Positions 1 through 6,919 are shown, numbered from the stretch's first letter. The stretch: 25,085 bases of DNA from an uncultured Oscillibacter sp. (GCA_946183715.1 CAMHDB010000004.1:1-25085); one strand, 5' to 3'. Translations and numbers: made by a program. The notes: generated by a model not told the origin, from the letters alone.

Positions 1-618
1 CTGATTATCACGAACTACCCGGAGGGACAGAGCGAGAGCGTGACGGTCGAGAACAACCCGACAGACCCGGCGGCGGGTACGCGTCAGGTGACGTTTTCGC
101 GGGAGCTGTGGATTGAGGCCGACGACTTTCTGGAAAAGCCCGTGCCGAAGTACAAGCGTCTCAGCCCGGGCGGGCTGGAATGCCGCCTGAAAGGGGCGTA
201 CTTGGTACGCTGTACGGGCTGTGAGCACGACGCCGACGGCAATCTTACGGCGGTGCTCTGCGAGTACGACCCCGACAGTAAGGGCGGAGACCCCGCCGAC
301 GGGCGCAAAGTCAGAGGCGCGACGCTTCACTGGGTCGACGCCGCGACCGCCCTTGACGCCGAAGTGCGTCTCTACGACAACCTCTTTTCGGACGCCTCCC
401 CCGACGACGCCGGGAAAGACTTCATGGAATGTCTGAACCCCGCTTCGCTGGAAGTCCTGACGGGCTGCAAGGTGGAATCGACGCTGAAAGACGCCGCCGC
501 CCCCGCGAATTTCCAGTTTATGCGCCTCGGCTACTTCTGCCTCGACAACAAGGATTCCCGCCCCGGACACCTCGTTTTTAACCGTAGCGTGTCCCTGAAG
601 GACAGCTACAAACGATAA
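1..618 (+). CDS. glnS: Glutaminyl-tRNA synthetase, C-terminal part (5' end outside window)
   Basis: The reading frame is open from base 1 and ends at TAA 616-618, so only about the last 205 codons are present. It would charge tRNA-Gln with glutamine in the cytoplasm. The protein matches the C-terminal anticodon-binding beta-barrels of GlnRS: an N-terminal LIITNYPEGQSE stretch, then FSRELWIEADDF, a KRLSPGG segment, VRLKGAYL-like LKGAYLVRC, and a tail with FMRLGYFCLDNKDS and LVFNRSVSLKDSY. A GTG at 40 is in frame but internal and is not a start. The catalytic Rossmann domain with HIGH and KMSKS lies upstream of the window. A hairpin terminator follows directly. Many Bacillota make Gln-tRNA indirectly through GatCAB, so a dedicated GlnRS is a mild lineage clue. 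Confidence 0.93.
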   Translation: MIITNYPEGQSESVTVENNPTDPAAGTRQVTFSRELWIEADDFLEKPVPKYKRLSPGGLECRLKGAYLVRCTGCEHDADGNLTAVLCEYDPDSKGGDPADGRKVRGATLHWVDAATALDAEVRLYDNLFSDASPDDAGKDFMECLNPASLEVLTGCKVESTLKDAAAPANFQFMRLGYFCLDNKDSRPGHLVFNRSVSLKDSYKR

Positions 619-621
619 GAA

Positions 622-661
622 ATCCCCCTGTACGCCGCGCGGCGCGCAGGGGGTTCGATTT
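622..661 (+). terminator. Rho-independent terminator of glnS
   Basis: The arms CCCCCTG (624-630) and CAGGGGG (647-653) enclose a very G+C-rich inner segment that can itself fold (CGCC/GGCG). The stem is followed by TTCGATTT. It starts a few bases after the glnS stop codon. Confidence 0.75.
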
Positions 662-733
662 ACTCCGCCTCTCTGTGACAACAAAGGAGGAGGTGTTTCA
701 AAGGGCCGGGGGTGAGATACGGTTCGATGACGT

Positions 734-1414
734 TTATTCCACGTATCTGTATGTGCCGCTCCGGTAATCCTTGCGGAAATGGCTAAGTTGCGACCGGAGT
801 TTTGCCCGAACATCGTCCGGCCATTCGAGTTTCAGGGCATTGACAAGACACTCAAAAGACTTGCCGTTGTCATGGTCGAATACGCGATAGAAATCGGACA
901 GTATGCTCAACGCAGCCGAGTGAATATACTCATTGTTAATCTCGTTTACGATTTTCTCAGAGAAAACGTCGATTTCTTTCATCCGGTTAAAGGCGTTTAC
1001 CAGCACGACAATGTCTTTTCCCATCTCGCGGAGGTGCAGAGCGTACAGGGCAAAGAGCAGGACTTCCGCGCCTTGGGAACCTAAAAACTTCGCTTTAAGC
1101 AGAACATCCTCCGCGTCTTGATAGCGCTTCTCGTGTTCATAGCACTTGCCGAGGTCACAAAGGAGCAACGGGTACAAACTCCGCTTCAATTTTGCGATTT
1201 CCGCCTGATTTTTCGGGGTCAAGGGAATGCTCCCCTTCTCCAAGTCAAAGAACAGGCCCTCGCAAGTTTCTTTACAGTCTTCTCTGTCCTTCAACAGCTC
1301 ATCCCATTGGCCCATTGCTTCTTTCACAGCGGAGAGAGGACGGTCAATTTCCATGCTCAGCGTTGTAACAGAGAGGAGTTTCAATACATTTTCGTTGTAT
1401 TCTTGGTCGGTCAT
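734..1414 (-). CDS. Hypothetical protein with TPR-like helical repeats
   Basis: A 226-residue soluble protein with no signal peptide or membrane segment. It is predicted to be all-helical. Residues about 83-112 (LLCDLGKCYEHEKRYQDAEDVLLKAK) have the spacing of a tetratricopeptide repeat, and the rest looks like weaker helical hairpins, so a protein-protein interaction role is plausible. The ATG at 1414 is preceded by GGAGG at a good distance (CGGAGGAATATT), which supports the start. Its base composition is less G+C-rich than its neighbours, with many AAA, GAA and ATT codons; this may indicate acquisition. It is isolated: glnS ends convergently 116 bp away, and upstream lies the structured non-coding region. 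I do not recognise a specific family. Confidence 0.8.
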   Translation of the reverse strand: MTDQEYNENVLKLLSVTTLSMEIDRPLSAVKEAMGQWDELLKDREDCKETCEGLFFDLEKGSIPLTPKNQAEIAKLKRSLYPLLLCDLGKCYEHEKRYQDAEDVLLKAKFLGSQGAEVLLFALYALHLREMGKDIVVLVNAFNRMKEIDVFSEKIVNEINNEYIHSAALSILSDFYRVFDHDNGKSFECLVNALKLEWPDDVRAKLRSQLSHFRKDYRSGTYRYVE

Positions 1415-1568
1415 AATATTCCTCCGATTCTGCGGGCTTACAAGCCCAAAATGGGGGGATTTCTGTTATTATCCGCCGCACAACCTCCTTTCAAACCAGT
1501 TTCCGGTACTTCTGACAGGGAATCCCGCGAAGCGCGGAGCGTATCCGCGCCCCGCAAGTCTCCCGCCA

Positions 1569-1784
1569 GAAGCATAAAAGGCGGTGTTGAGTAGCTTTCT
1601 CAACACCGCCTTGATAAAATCAACGGCGAACACGGCTGAATAGCCCATTCCCGGCTTGTAAAAACACGGAAAATGGGTATAATACACCGTGGCGCAATAA
1701 AATGCCGTGTTGAGTGGTGCTTGCACTCCACATGGGGCCGTGGGGTGCTGGAACACCTCACGGCTTGCCGCTTTTATGCTTCCA
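1569..1784 (-). ncRNA. Candidate structured RNA bounded by inverted repeats
   Basis: The segment is closed by GAAGCATAAAAG (1569-1580) and its exact complement CTTTTATGCTTC (1771-1782). The extended arms are GGCGG and CCG, with one base missing on the right. A strong minus-strand promoter places its start at about 1784, flush with the right arm. Internal hairpins are AAGGCGGTGTTGAG/CTCAACACCGCCTT (1578-1612, 14 bp, 7-base loop), CCGTGGGGTG/CACCTCACGG (1738-1763) and CCCATT/AATGGG (about 1646-1676). No convincing protein is encoded. The roughly 215-base RNA whose ends pair resembles a stable regulatory RNA, or the leader of the TPR gene. A non-autonomous mobile element (MITE) is the main alternative. 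Confidence 0.35.
1656..1683 (+). promoter_or_regulatory. Plus-strand promoter inside the structured locus
   Basis: TTGTAA (1656-1661), a 16-bp spacer and TATAAT (1678-1683). Transcription would start near 1690 and run against the minus-strand RNA. Confidence 0.5.
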
Positions 1785-1796
1785 TTTTTTATTATA
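1690..1796 (+). ncRNA. Candidate short plus-strand RNA, antisense to the minus-strand RNA
   Basis: Downstream of the internal plus-strand promoter there is no start codon with a ribosome site. There is a strong hairpin (1738-1763) followed by a CTTTT run and then ATTTTTTATTAT (1784-1795) that could end transcription. The product would be about 100 bases and fully complementary to the 5' half of the minus-strand candidate. This is inferred from promoter and hairpin only. Confidence 0.3.
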
Positions 1797-1819
1797 CCAT
1801 GCCTTTCGACGCTTTGCAA
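1791..1819 (-). promoter_or_regulatory. Minus-strand promoter for the structured RNA/TPR leader
   Basis: On the minus strand TTGCAA (1814-1819), a 17-bp spacer and a perfect TATAAT (1791-1796) preceded by TGG (extended -10) form a near-consensus housekeeping promoter. Predicted transcription start is about 1784, just outside the inverted repeat. Confidence 0.65.
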
Positions 1820-1926
1820 GTCTTTTCTGAAAAAAATATCAACGCAAAGAAGACCCTCCATTACAACACATTTACAGAAAAAAAGAGGGGTAAGAGGAAC
1901 TTATTACAGTAAATTCGCGTCGGCGG

Positions 1927-1955
1927 TGGAAATCCGGTTCGCGGCGTGCTATAAT
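1927..1955 (+). promoter_or_regulatory. thiI-cinA promoter
   Basis: TGGAAA (1927-1932), a 17-bp spacer and TATAAT (1950-1955) preceded by TGC. The in-frame ATG at 1954 lies inside the -10 hexamer, so it cannot be the thiI start. Confidence 0.7.
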
Positions 1956-1986
1956 GGGCCAAATTCAGAAACGGACGGGGGATTCC

Positions 1987-3165
1987 ATGGAAATCAAAGA
2001 GACATTGCTTCTGAAACTGGGGGAAGTCGTGCTGAAAGGCCTCAACCGCCGCGCGTTCGAGGACAGACTGCTGTCGAATGTCAGTCGGCGTCTGCGGCGG
2101 TACGGCAGTTTCCAGATTTATCTACGCCAGAGTACGATTTACGTCGAGCCTCTCGGCGGCGACTGCGATATGGACGCCGCGTTCGACGCCGCCCGGGAGG
2201 TGTTCGGCGTCGTGCGCGTCGCCCGCGCCATGCCGTGCGAACGTGACCCGGAAGCTATCCGGCAGGCCGCCGCGCGCTATCTCGCCGGGGAGTTTGCGAA
2301 AGCGCGCACGTTCAAAGTCGAGACCAAGCGCGCCGACAAGCAGTACCCGATGAACTCGATACAGGTCAGTCAGGCCGTCGGCGGACTTCTCGCGGAGACC
2401 TTCCCGGAAGTCCGCGCCGAAATGCACAACCCCGACCTGACAGTATACGTGGAAATCCGCGAAAAGGCAGCGTATGTCCACACGCCGTCGGTCAACGGCG
2501 CGGGCGGTTTGCCCGTCGGTACGGGCGGGCGCGCGCTGAGCCTGATTTCCGGCGGACTGGATTCCCCGGTAGCCTCGTGGATGATTGCGCGGCGCGGCGT
2601 CGAACTGGAGTTGATTCATTTCGTATCCCCGCCGTACACCTCCCCGCAGGCACAGGATAAAGTCCTACAGCTCGCCAAACTCCTGACTTCCTCCTGTGGG
2701 CGCATGAAAATTCACATTGTGCCGTTTACGCGCATTCAAGAGGAAATCCGGAAGCACTGCCCGGAGGCGTACTTTACCCTCATTATGCGGCGGTTCATGA
2801 TGAGGCTGTCGCAGGCCGTGGCGAAACAGTCGGGGGTGACGGCGCTTGTCACGGGGGAATCCCTTGGACAGGTGGCAAGCCAGACCATGAAGGCCCTCGC
2901 CGTGACGGAAAGCGTCGTGTCGCTCCCCGTACTCCGCCCGCTGATTGGCATGGACAAAGTCGACATCATCCACACCGCGCAGAGAATCGGCACGTATGAA
3001 ACGTCGATACTGCCTTATGAGGACTGCTGTACCGTCTTCACGCCGCGCCACCCCGCGACGAGGCCGCAGTTGCCGGACGTGGAAACGGCGGAGGCGGCGC
3101 TTGACGTGGAAAGTCTGTGCGCGGAGGCGCTGTCGGGTACGGAATGGCAGTGGGTGAAGCCGTAA
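1987..3165 (+). CDS. thiI: tRNA 4-thiouridine synthetase ThiI
   Basis: A 392-residue cytoplasmic enzyme that adenylates U8 of tRNA and inserts sulfur from a cysteine desulfurase; in some bacteria it also feeds thiamine thiazole synthesis. The N-terminal ferredoxin-like and THUMP domains span about 1-170. They are followed by the PP-loop SGGLDS at about 188-193 and the conserved HFVSPPYTS and TGESLGQVASQT segments. The C-terminal DCCTVF...HPATRP carries the cysteine region (C347, C348). There is no rhodanese extension, as in Bacillus-type ThiI. ATG 1987 is chosen because a GGGGGA ribosome site precedes it closely and because the upstream in-frame ATG at 1954 is within the promoter -10. cinA follows 19 bp downstream in the same operon. 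No IscS/NifZ-type partner is in the window. Confidence 0.95.
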   Translation: MEIKETLLLKLGEVVLKGLNRRAFEDRLLSNVSRRLRRYGSFQIYLRQSTIYVEPLGGDCDMDAAFDAAREVFGVVRVARAMPCERDPEAIRQAAARYLAGEFAKARTFKVETKRADKQYPMNSIQVSQAVGGLLAETFPEVRAEMHNPDLTVYVEIREKAAYVHTPSVNGAGGLPVGTGGRALSLISGGLDSPVASWMIARRGVELELIHFVSPPYTSPQAQDKVLQLAKLLTSSCGRMKIHIVPFTRIQEEIRKHCPEAYFTLIMRRFMMRLSQAVAKQSGVTALVTGESLGQVASQTMKALAVTESVVSLPVLRPLIGMDKVDIIHTAQRIGTYETSILPYEDCCTVFTPRHPATRPQLPDVETAEAALDVESLCAEALSGTEWQWVKP

Positions 3166-3184
3166 CGGCGGAAGGGGGTAAACT

Positions 3185-4444
3185 ATGTCGCATATCGCCG
3201 AAATTATCGCGGTGGGCACGGAGCTGTTGCTTGGGAATATCGCCAACACCAACGCGCAGGAACTTTCACAGGCACTGTCGGCGCTGGGAATCAACGTCTA
3301 TTGGCATACGGTCGTAGGCGACAACGCCGGGCGTCTCCGGGAGGCCGTCGAGCAGGCGCGGCGCCGCGCAGACATCATCATCACGACGGGCGGCTTAGGC
3401 CCCACCTACGACGACCTCACGAAGCAGACGATTTGCCGCGCGTTCGGGCGCGAACTCGTACTCCATCCGGAGATTGTCGCGCAAATCCGCGTCCGCTACG
3501 AGCGCAACTTACACGCGCCCATGCCCGAAAACAATATCCGGCAGGCCGAACTCCCCGTGGACTGTGTGATTTTCGGCAACCCGGTCGGCACGGCCCCGGG
3601 CTGTGCGTTCGAGGAGGACGGCGTACACGTCCTCATGCTCCCCGGGCCGCCGTTTGAAATGCGTACCATGCTGGAAGGCTACGCAATCCCCTATTTGCGG
3701 CGGCTGTCGCAAGAGGTGATTGTCTCCCGCGATATCATGACATTCGGCATGGGGGAAAGCCAAATCGAGGAGCTTTTGCGCGACAAAATGGAGCGTATGA
3801 GCAACCCGACCCTCGCGACTTACGCGAAACCGAGCGAAGTCCGTCTCCGGGCGACGGCGAAGGCGGAGAGCGTACAGGCGGCGGAAGCGATGTTGTCTCC
3901 GGTGGTGTCGGAAGTGGCGGCGGCGCTGGGCGATATCGTCTACGGCGTCGACGTGAAAGGGCTGGAATACGCGTGCGTGTCGGGGCTACGGGCGCGCGGG
4001 CTGACGCTGGCGACCGCCGAAAGCTGTACGGGCGGACAACTCGCCGCGCGCCTGACGGCGATTCCGGGCGTATCGGCAGTGTACCGGGGCGGCGTCGTCA
4101 GCTACTGGACGCAAGTCAAGGCCGACGTGCTGGGCGTCGACGCCGGTTTACTCGACGCGCACGGCGCGGTATCGGAGCCGACCGCGCGGGCAATGGCGGA
4201 GGGCGTATGCAAGGTGACGGGCGCGCCCGTGGGGGTATCCGTGACGGGCGTCGCGGGTCCCGACCGCGACGAGCGCGGCGTCGAAGTCGGTACGGTGTAC
4301 GTGGGCCTCGCCACGCCGGAGGGCACCTTCTGCCGCGCGCTGGACTTGGGCCGCCGCCGCCGCGATATCCTGCAGAACCTCGCCGCGAACCACGCCTTTG
4401 ACCTGTTGCGCCGCTGGCTGAACGGACTGCCGCTGTCGATTTGA
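3185..4444 (+). CDS. cinA: CinA: MoaB-like domain plus nicotinamide-nucleotide amidase
   Basis: A 419-residue CinA-family protein of full family length. The N-terminal molybdopterin-binding-like (MoaB/MogA fold) domain has AVGTELLLGNIANTN at 9-23 and GGLGPTYDD at 69-77. This domain acts as an ADP-ribose pyrophosphatase in characterised homologues. The C-terminal domain, from about residue 260, has AESCTGG (278-284), GGVVSYW and SVTGVAGPD and deamidates nicotinamide mononucleotide in pyridine nucleotide salvage. The ATG has a GGAAGGGGG ribosome site. It is the second gene after thiI and ends at the convergent terminator at 4462-4508. The historical link to competence is naming; no competence gene is nearby. 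Confidence 0.94.
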   Translation: MSHIAEIIAVGTELLLGNIANTNAQELSQALSALGINVYWHTVVGDNAGRLREAVEQARRRADIIITTGGLGPTYDDLTKQTICRAFGRELVLHPEIVAQIRVRYERNLHAPMPENNIRQAELPVDCVIFGNPVGTAPGCAFEEDGVHVLMLPGPPFEMRTMLEGYAIPYLRRLSQEVIVSRDIMTFGMGESQIEELLRDKMERMSNPTLATYAKPSEVRLRATAKAESVQAAEAMLSPVVSEVAAALGDIVYGVDVKGLEYACVSGLRARGLTLATAESCTGGQLAARLTAIPGVSAVYRGGVVSYWTQVKADVLGVDAGLLDAHGAVSEPTARAMAEGVCKVTGAPVGVSVTGVAGPDRDERGVEVGTVYVGLATPEGTFCRALDLGRRRRDILQNLAANHAFDLLRRWLNGLPLSI

Positions 4445-4461
4445 CCGGAAAACACCATAGC

Positions 4462-4508
4462 AACACGGAAACGGGCCGACTTGCAAAAAGTCAGTCCGTT
4501 TCCGTGTT
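4462..4508. terminator. Bidirectional terminator between cinA and the PUA-like gene
   Basis: A perfect 13-bp inverted repeat, AACACGGAAACGG (4462-4474) with CCGTTTCCGTGTT (4496-4508). It has an inner GACTT/AAGTC stem (4478-4482, 4488-4492). It reaches the stop codon of the minus-strand gene, so it probably serves both convergent genes; the U-tracts on both sides are short. Confidence 0.75.
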
Positions 4509-4872
4509 ATTTCATGCTGTCGATAAGTTTCTGCGCGTCCTCGTCGGAAATGGAAAACACCGTTTTCGGGAAAAAGAAATCGTGCCCGGTAATTTCCTTC
4601 ATTTTAGCGGCGGAAATCGGCGGATTCAGGAAGGTGAACAGATTCAGCGGCGTGGAGTATTCTTCCTCGTCCGGGACGCTGTTCACAACGCCGCTGGCGT
4701 AGCCGAACGCCACCAGTCCGACACCGTTCTCGTACAGGAACACAATGTCCTTCTGGATTTTCGCTATCGGCTGGTCGTATCCCGCCCCGTAAGCCGCCGC
4801 CTTGTGTTCATCCAACATCGCCTGATGATGCTTCGGACTGGACTTTTTATCCGTGTTGCAGATATACGCCAT
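4507..4872 (-). CDS. Small PUA/EVE-like domain protein (hypothetical)
   Basis: A 121-residue soluble protein. The core KDIVFLYENGVGLVAFGYASGVV (about residues 41-63) and the tail with NPPISAAKMKEITG and TVFSISDEDAQKLI resemble PUA-like folds of the EVE/ASCH type. These bind modified nucleic-acid bases or RNA. The match is by pattern and not to a named gene. The start is MAYICNTDKKSS at 4872, because AAGGGGGAAAT lies just upstream; an upstream in-frame ATG at 4890 has no ribosome site. It is a single gene, converging on cinA and divergent from sdpR. Confidence 0.8.
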   Translation of the reverse strand: MAYICNTDKKSSPKHHQAMLDEHKAAAYGAGYDQPIAKIQKDIVFLYENGVGLVAFGYASGVVNSVPDEEEYSTPLNLFTFLNPPISAAKMKEITGHDFFFPKTVFSISDEDAQKLIDSMK

Positions 4873-4950
4873 AGAATTTCCCCCTTGCAATCAGTATTCA
4901 AGTAATACGCCCAAATTATAGCAGTTTTGCGCGGTATGTCAAGCTCCGGC

Positions 4951-4970
4951 TATTTAGAAAAACTTCAAAA
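4951..4970. promoter_or_regulatory. Upstream SdpR operator-like site
   Basis: TATTTAGAA followed by AACTTC and then AAAA: an imperfect copy of the 22-bp palindrome at 5007-5028, in the same orientation and 56 bp upstream. It lies just before the -35 element, a position that suits cooperative repression. Confidence 0.55.
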
Positions 4971-4976
4971 CGCCCC

Positions 4977-5005
4977 TTGACAGCGGGGGCGTTTTGTGCT
5001 ACTCT
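4977..5005 (+). promoter_or_regulatory. sdpR-sdpI promoter
   Basis: A consensus -35 TTGACA (4977-4982), 17 bp, then TACTCT (5000-5005). The -10 is poor but is preceded by TGC, an extended -10. Transcription start would be at about 5012, inside the downstream palindrome. Confidence 0.65.
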
Positions 5006-5006
5006 G

Positions 5007-5028
5007 TATTTAGAAGAACTTCTAAATA
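5007..5028. promoter_or_regulatory. SdpR operator, perfect palindrome
   Basis: The arms TATTTAGAAG and CTTCTAAATA are exact reverse complements around a 2-bp AA centre. The site begins one base after the -10 and covers the start of transcription. This is the expected place for autorepression by the ArsR-family protein encoded 16 bp further on. Confidence 0.7.
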
Positions 5029-5043
5029 GAAAGAGGGGTGGAC

Positions 5044-5322
5044 ATGGGATTCGGGGAGACGTTCAAAGCGTTGTCGAACCCCGTCCGGCGGGAAATCCTG
5101 ACGCTTCTCAAAGACGGGAAACTCTCCGCCGGGGAAATTTCCGCACGATTCGGCCTCACCGGGGCCACGATTTCCCATCACCTAAGCGTCCTGAAACACG
5201 CCGAACTCGTGTTCGAGACCCGCGAGAAAAATTACATCTACTACCAGTTGAATACGTCCGTACTAGAGGACGCGCTGTTCTGGATTGCCGACTTGAAAGG
5301 AGGCTCTTCCCGTGAAACGTAA
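5044..5322 (+). CDS. sdpR: ArsR/SmtB-family transcriptional repressor, SdpR-like
   Basis: A 92-residue winged-helix repressor. FKALSNPVRREILTLL is the typical ArsR N-terminal helix, SAGEISARFGLTGATISHHLSVLKHA is the helix-turn-helix with recognition helix, and FETREKNYIYYQLN is the wing. The metal-binding cysteine motif of ArsR/SmtB sensors (ELCVCD type) is absent, as in SdpR, where the signal comes through the partner membrane protein. ATG 5044 is preferred over an in-frame GTG at 5038, because AGAGGGG precedes the ATG. Its 3' end overlaps the next start by 11 bp. In Bacillus subtilis SdpR represses sdpRI and is sequestered by SdpI; the same logic is inferred here. Confidence 0.88.
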   Translation: MGFGETFKALSNPVRREILTLLKDGKLSAGEISARFGLTGATISHHLSVLKHAELVFETREKNYIYYQLNTSVLEDALFWIADLKGGSSRET

Positions 5323-5941
5323 TCTGTTACTGACTTCCGCCTGTATCCTGTTGCCTGTCTGCGCGGGCGTCGTACTTTGGGGACGCATCCCCGAACGCGT
5401 CCCGACGCATTTCGATTTCTACGGCGTCCCGGACGGGTGGAGTTCCAAGGCGTTCGCCGTATTCGGACTGCCGCTGTTCCTGCTGGGCTTGCAACTGCTC
5501 TGCGCGTTCGCGATGTCGCACGACCCGAAGGCGGGCAACGTCGGCGGGAAAATCCGCGCCCTCGTACTGTGGATTTGTCCGGCGGTGTCGCTGTTCGCGG
5601 CGGCGATGATTTACCCGCACGCGCTGGGATACTCCATGAATATGACCATGTTCGCCATGCTCCTCACGGGTACGCTGTTCGTCGTCATCGGGAACTACCT
5701 CCCCAAGTGCCGGCAGAATTACACCGTGGGTATCAAACTCCCGTGGACGCTCGCCGACGAGGACAACTGGAACCGTACACACCGTATGGCCGGGCCGCTA
5801 TGGGTCGCGGGGGGCTTTCTGGTGATTCTCGACGCCCTTTTACAGTTCGCGGGGCCGTACCTGTTCGCGGGCGTGCTGACGTTGATTGCCGTCGCGCCAA
5901 TCGTCTACTCCGCCGCGCTGTACGCCGCGAAGCGCAACTAA
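5312..5941 (+). CDS. sdpI: SdpI-family immunity/signalling membrane protein
   Basis: A 209-residue integral membrane protein with about six hydrophobic helices. The N-terminal DUF1648 segment has PTHFDFYGVPDGWSSK (31-46). The SdpI signature is at about 127-158: GNYLPKCRQNYTVGI, then LPWTLADEDNWNRTHR. In B. subtilis SdpI gives immunity to the SdpC toxin and tethers SdpR. The start is GTG at 5312, 8 bases after an excellent AAAGGAGG (5296-5303), and it overlaps the sdpR stop. No sdpABC toxin genes are present, so this is an orphan pair that may sense foreign toxins or another envelope signal. Confidence 0.9.
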   Translation: MKRNLLLTSACILLPVCAGVVLWGRIPERVPTHFDFYGVPDGWSSKAFAVFGLPLFLLGLQLLCAFAMSHDPKAGNVGGKIRALVLWICPAVSLFAAAMIYPHALGYSMNMTMFAMLLTGTLFVVIGNYLPKCRQNYTVGIKLPWTLADEDNWNRTHRMAGPLWVAGGFLVILDALLQFAGPYLFAGVLTLIAVAPIVYSAALYAAKRN

Positions 5942-5948
5942 CGCGCAA

Positions 5949-5977
5949 CCTCCCCCGTTTTCACGGGGGAGGCTTTT
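5949..5977. terminator. Terminator after sdpI, shared with the convergent operon
   Basis: The arms CCTCCCCCG (5949-5957) and CGGGGGAGG (5964-5972) form a 9-bp stem with a 6-base loop, followed by CTTTT on the plus strand. It touches the stop codon of the minus-strand 60-residue gene at 5976. Confidence 0.85.
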
Positions 5978-6158
5978 ACTGGTAGCGGTATTGCAGTCCG
6001 GCGTACTGGTTGACGCAACTCCAGAACAATTCCTGACTGCGGAACTCCAGCAGACACGCGTTTTCCTGTTCGTGGAACGAGACGACACGCTGTTGGGTGT
6101 CAATCCAGACCCGCCAGAGCGTTTCCGGATTCGCCGCCGCTTCTTTTACTCTGTCCAT
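5976..6158 (-). CDS. Small hypothetical protein, last gene of the ABC/amidase operon
   Basis: A 60-residue protein with no signal peptide or membrane segment, rich in aromatic and charged residues (LWRVWIDTQQRVVSFHEQEN, LFWSCVNQYAGLQYRYQ). The ATG at 6158 has an AAAGGAG ribosome site about 9 bases upstream, which supports real translation. It lies 22 bp downstream of the amidase gene on the same strand, so it is probably the last cistron of that operon. I do not recognise a family. The length and W/Y/Q content would suit a small compact beta domain, but that is a guess. Confidence 0.65.
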   Translation of the reverse strand: MDRVKEAAANPETLWRVWIDTQQRVVSFHEQENACLLEFRSQELFWSCVNQYAGLQYRYQ

Positions 6159-6180
6159 TCCGGACGCTCCTTTCCGTCTG

Positions 6181-6918
6181 TCAGTCGGCCTCGGCCTCGG
6201 CTTCGGCTTCCGCCTCCGCCACGAGGCGCGCTTTCACCGACGCGATGTCGCCGCGCAACGCCTCCCACGCCTCGGGGTGCTCCACATAGTACAGCGGGCA
6301 CCGCTTCCCGGTTACGTCATAGTGGCGTATGACGGCCTCCGACGGCTCCAAGTCGAATTTCCAGCACAGCCAGCCCGTCAATTCCGCCAGACGCTGATAG
6401 GTCACGTCGCTGAATTGGCCCCCGGCGTCGGGGTGGCAGACTTCTATCGAAATCGTATCGCCGTTGCGGTCGTTCGACGCGTAGGCGATTTCCGTCAGCG
6501 GGATACACTGTATCACTTCGCCTTCAAGGCCGACGATAAAGTGACTGCTCGCGTAAACGCCCGTGGTGCCGTCCGACAGGCTCTCGAAATAGCTCCGGTT
6601 CGCGCCCGCCGTCGAACCGGGGTTTCCGACGTAGTGAATCACAACGCCGTTGATTTTGCGCAGGTACGCCCCCGGGCGCGAATACGGGTTTTGCGTCAGG
6701 AAGTTTTCGCGCACGTACTCCGGCAACTCCACTTCCGCCCCCGGCAGGTACGACGGGTACTCCGTACTCACGCGCGGGTCGCGGATACGGACGTTATAGA
6801 ACACTATCACGAACAGCGTCAGGAATACCCACGGCATGAGAAAGCGGTACAGCGGGCCGTGTTTACGGCGGGGCGGGACGGCGGGGAATCCGCCGCCCGT
6901 CGTGATATTCGCCATCAT
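6181..6918 (-). CDS. Membrane-anchored N-acetylmuramoyl-L-alanine amidase (Amidase_2 type)
   Basis: A 245-residue protein. After a basic, proline-rich N-terminus, residues 27-43 form one transmembrane helix (MPWVFLTLFVIVFY), placing the enzyme outside the membrane. The Amidase_2/PGRP-like domain spans about 85-225. It has INGVVIHYVGNPGSTA with H95, the SSHFIVG strand, ISIEVCHP with E159, and HYDVTGKRCP with H199 and C207; these are the usual zinc ligands and catalytic acid. It should cleave the amide between muramic acid and the stem peptide. The tail is an (Ala-Glu) repeat AEAEAEAEAEAD encoded by a 6-bp microsatellite-like run. The ATG is one base after the permease stop (TGAcATG), indicating translational coupling. 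Confidence 0.9.
   Translation of the reverse strand: MMANITTGGGFPAVPPRRKHGPLYRFLMPWVFLTLFVIVFYNVRIRDPRVSTEYPSYLPGAEVELPEYVRENFLTQNPYSRPGAYLRKINGVVIHYVGNPGSTAGANRSYFESLSDGTTGVYASSHFIVGLEGEVIQCIPLTEIAYASNDRNGDTISIEVCHPDAGGQFSDVTYQRLAELTGWLCWKFDLEPSEAVIRHYDVTGKRCPLYYVEHPEAWEALRGDIASVKARLVAEAEAEAEAEAD
6184..6221 (-). repeat. Imperfect 6-bp tandem repeat encoding Ala-Glu
   Basis: Successive GCCGAG/GCGGAG/GCCGAA-type hexamers code for the C-terminal Ala-Glu dipeptides of the amidase. Copy number could vary by slippage without breaking the frame. Confidence 0.6.
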
Positions 6919-6919
6919 G

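Larger units (their letters stand above)
1415..1986. other. Long intergenic region without a convincing protein gene
   Basis: The 572 bases between the TPR gene and thiI hold the structured RNA locus and its two promoters (1569-1819), the thiI promoter (1927-1955), and a leader on the TPR side. That leader has a GGGCTT/AAGCCC hairpin (1434-1447) and a Shine-Dalgarno-like AAAGGAGGTTG (complement of 1482-1492) that no plausible reading frame uses. Open frames through the region have no ribosome site and no protein-like composition. Confidence 0.7.

Noticed and set aside
1482..1492. Strong Shine-Dalgarno-like AAAGGAGG on the minus strand
   Set aside because: The nearest start codons are either 2 bases away or lead at once to a stop; the TPR gene has its own GGAGG at 1421-1425.
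1469..1861. 130-codon minus-strand frame through the structured region
   Set aside because: No ribosome site; its start overlaps the minus-strand promoter region, and the sequence follows the inverted repeats and hairpins, not protein-like composition.
1954..1986. ATG at 1954 as the thiI start
   Set aside because: It lies inside the -10 hexamer TATAAT at 1950-1955; ATG 1987 has its own ribosome site and matches the usual ThiI N-terminus.
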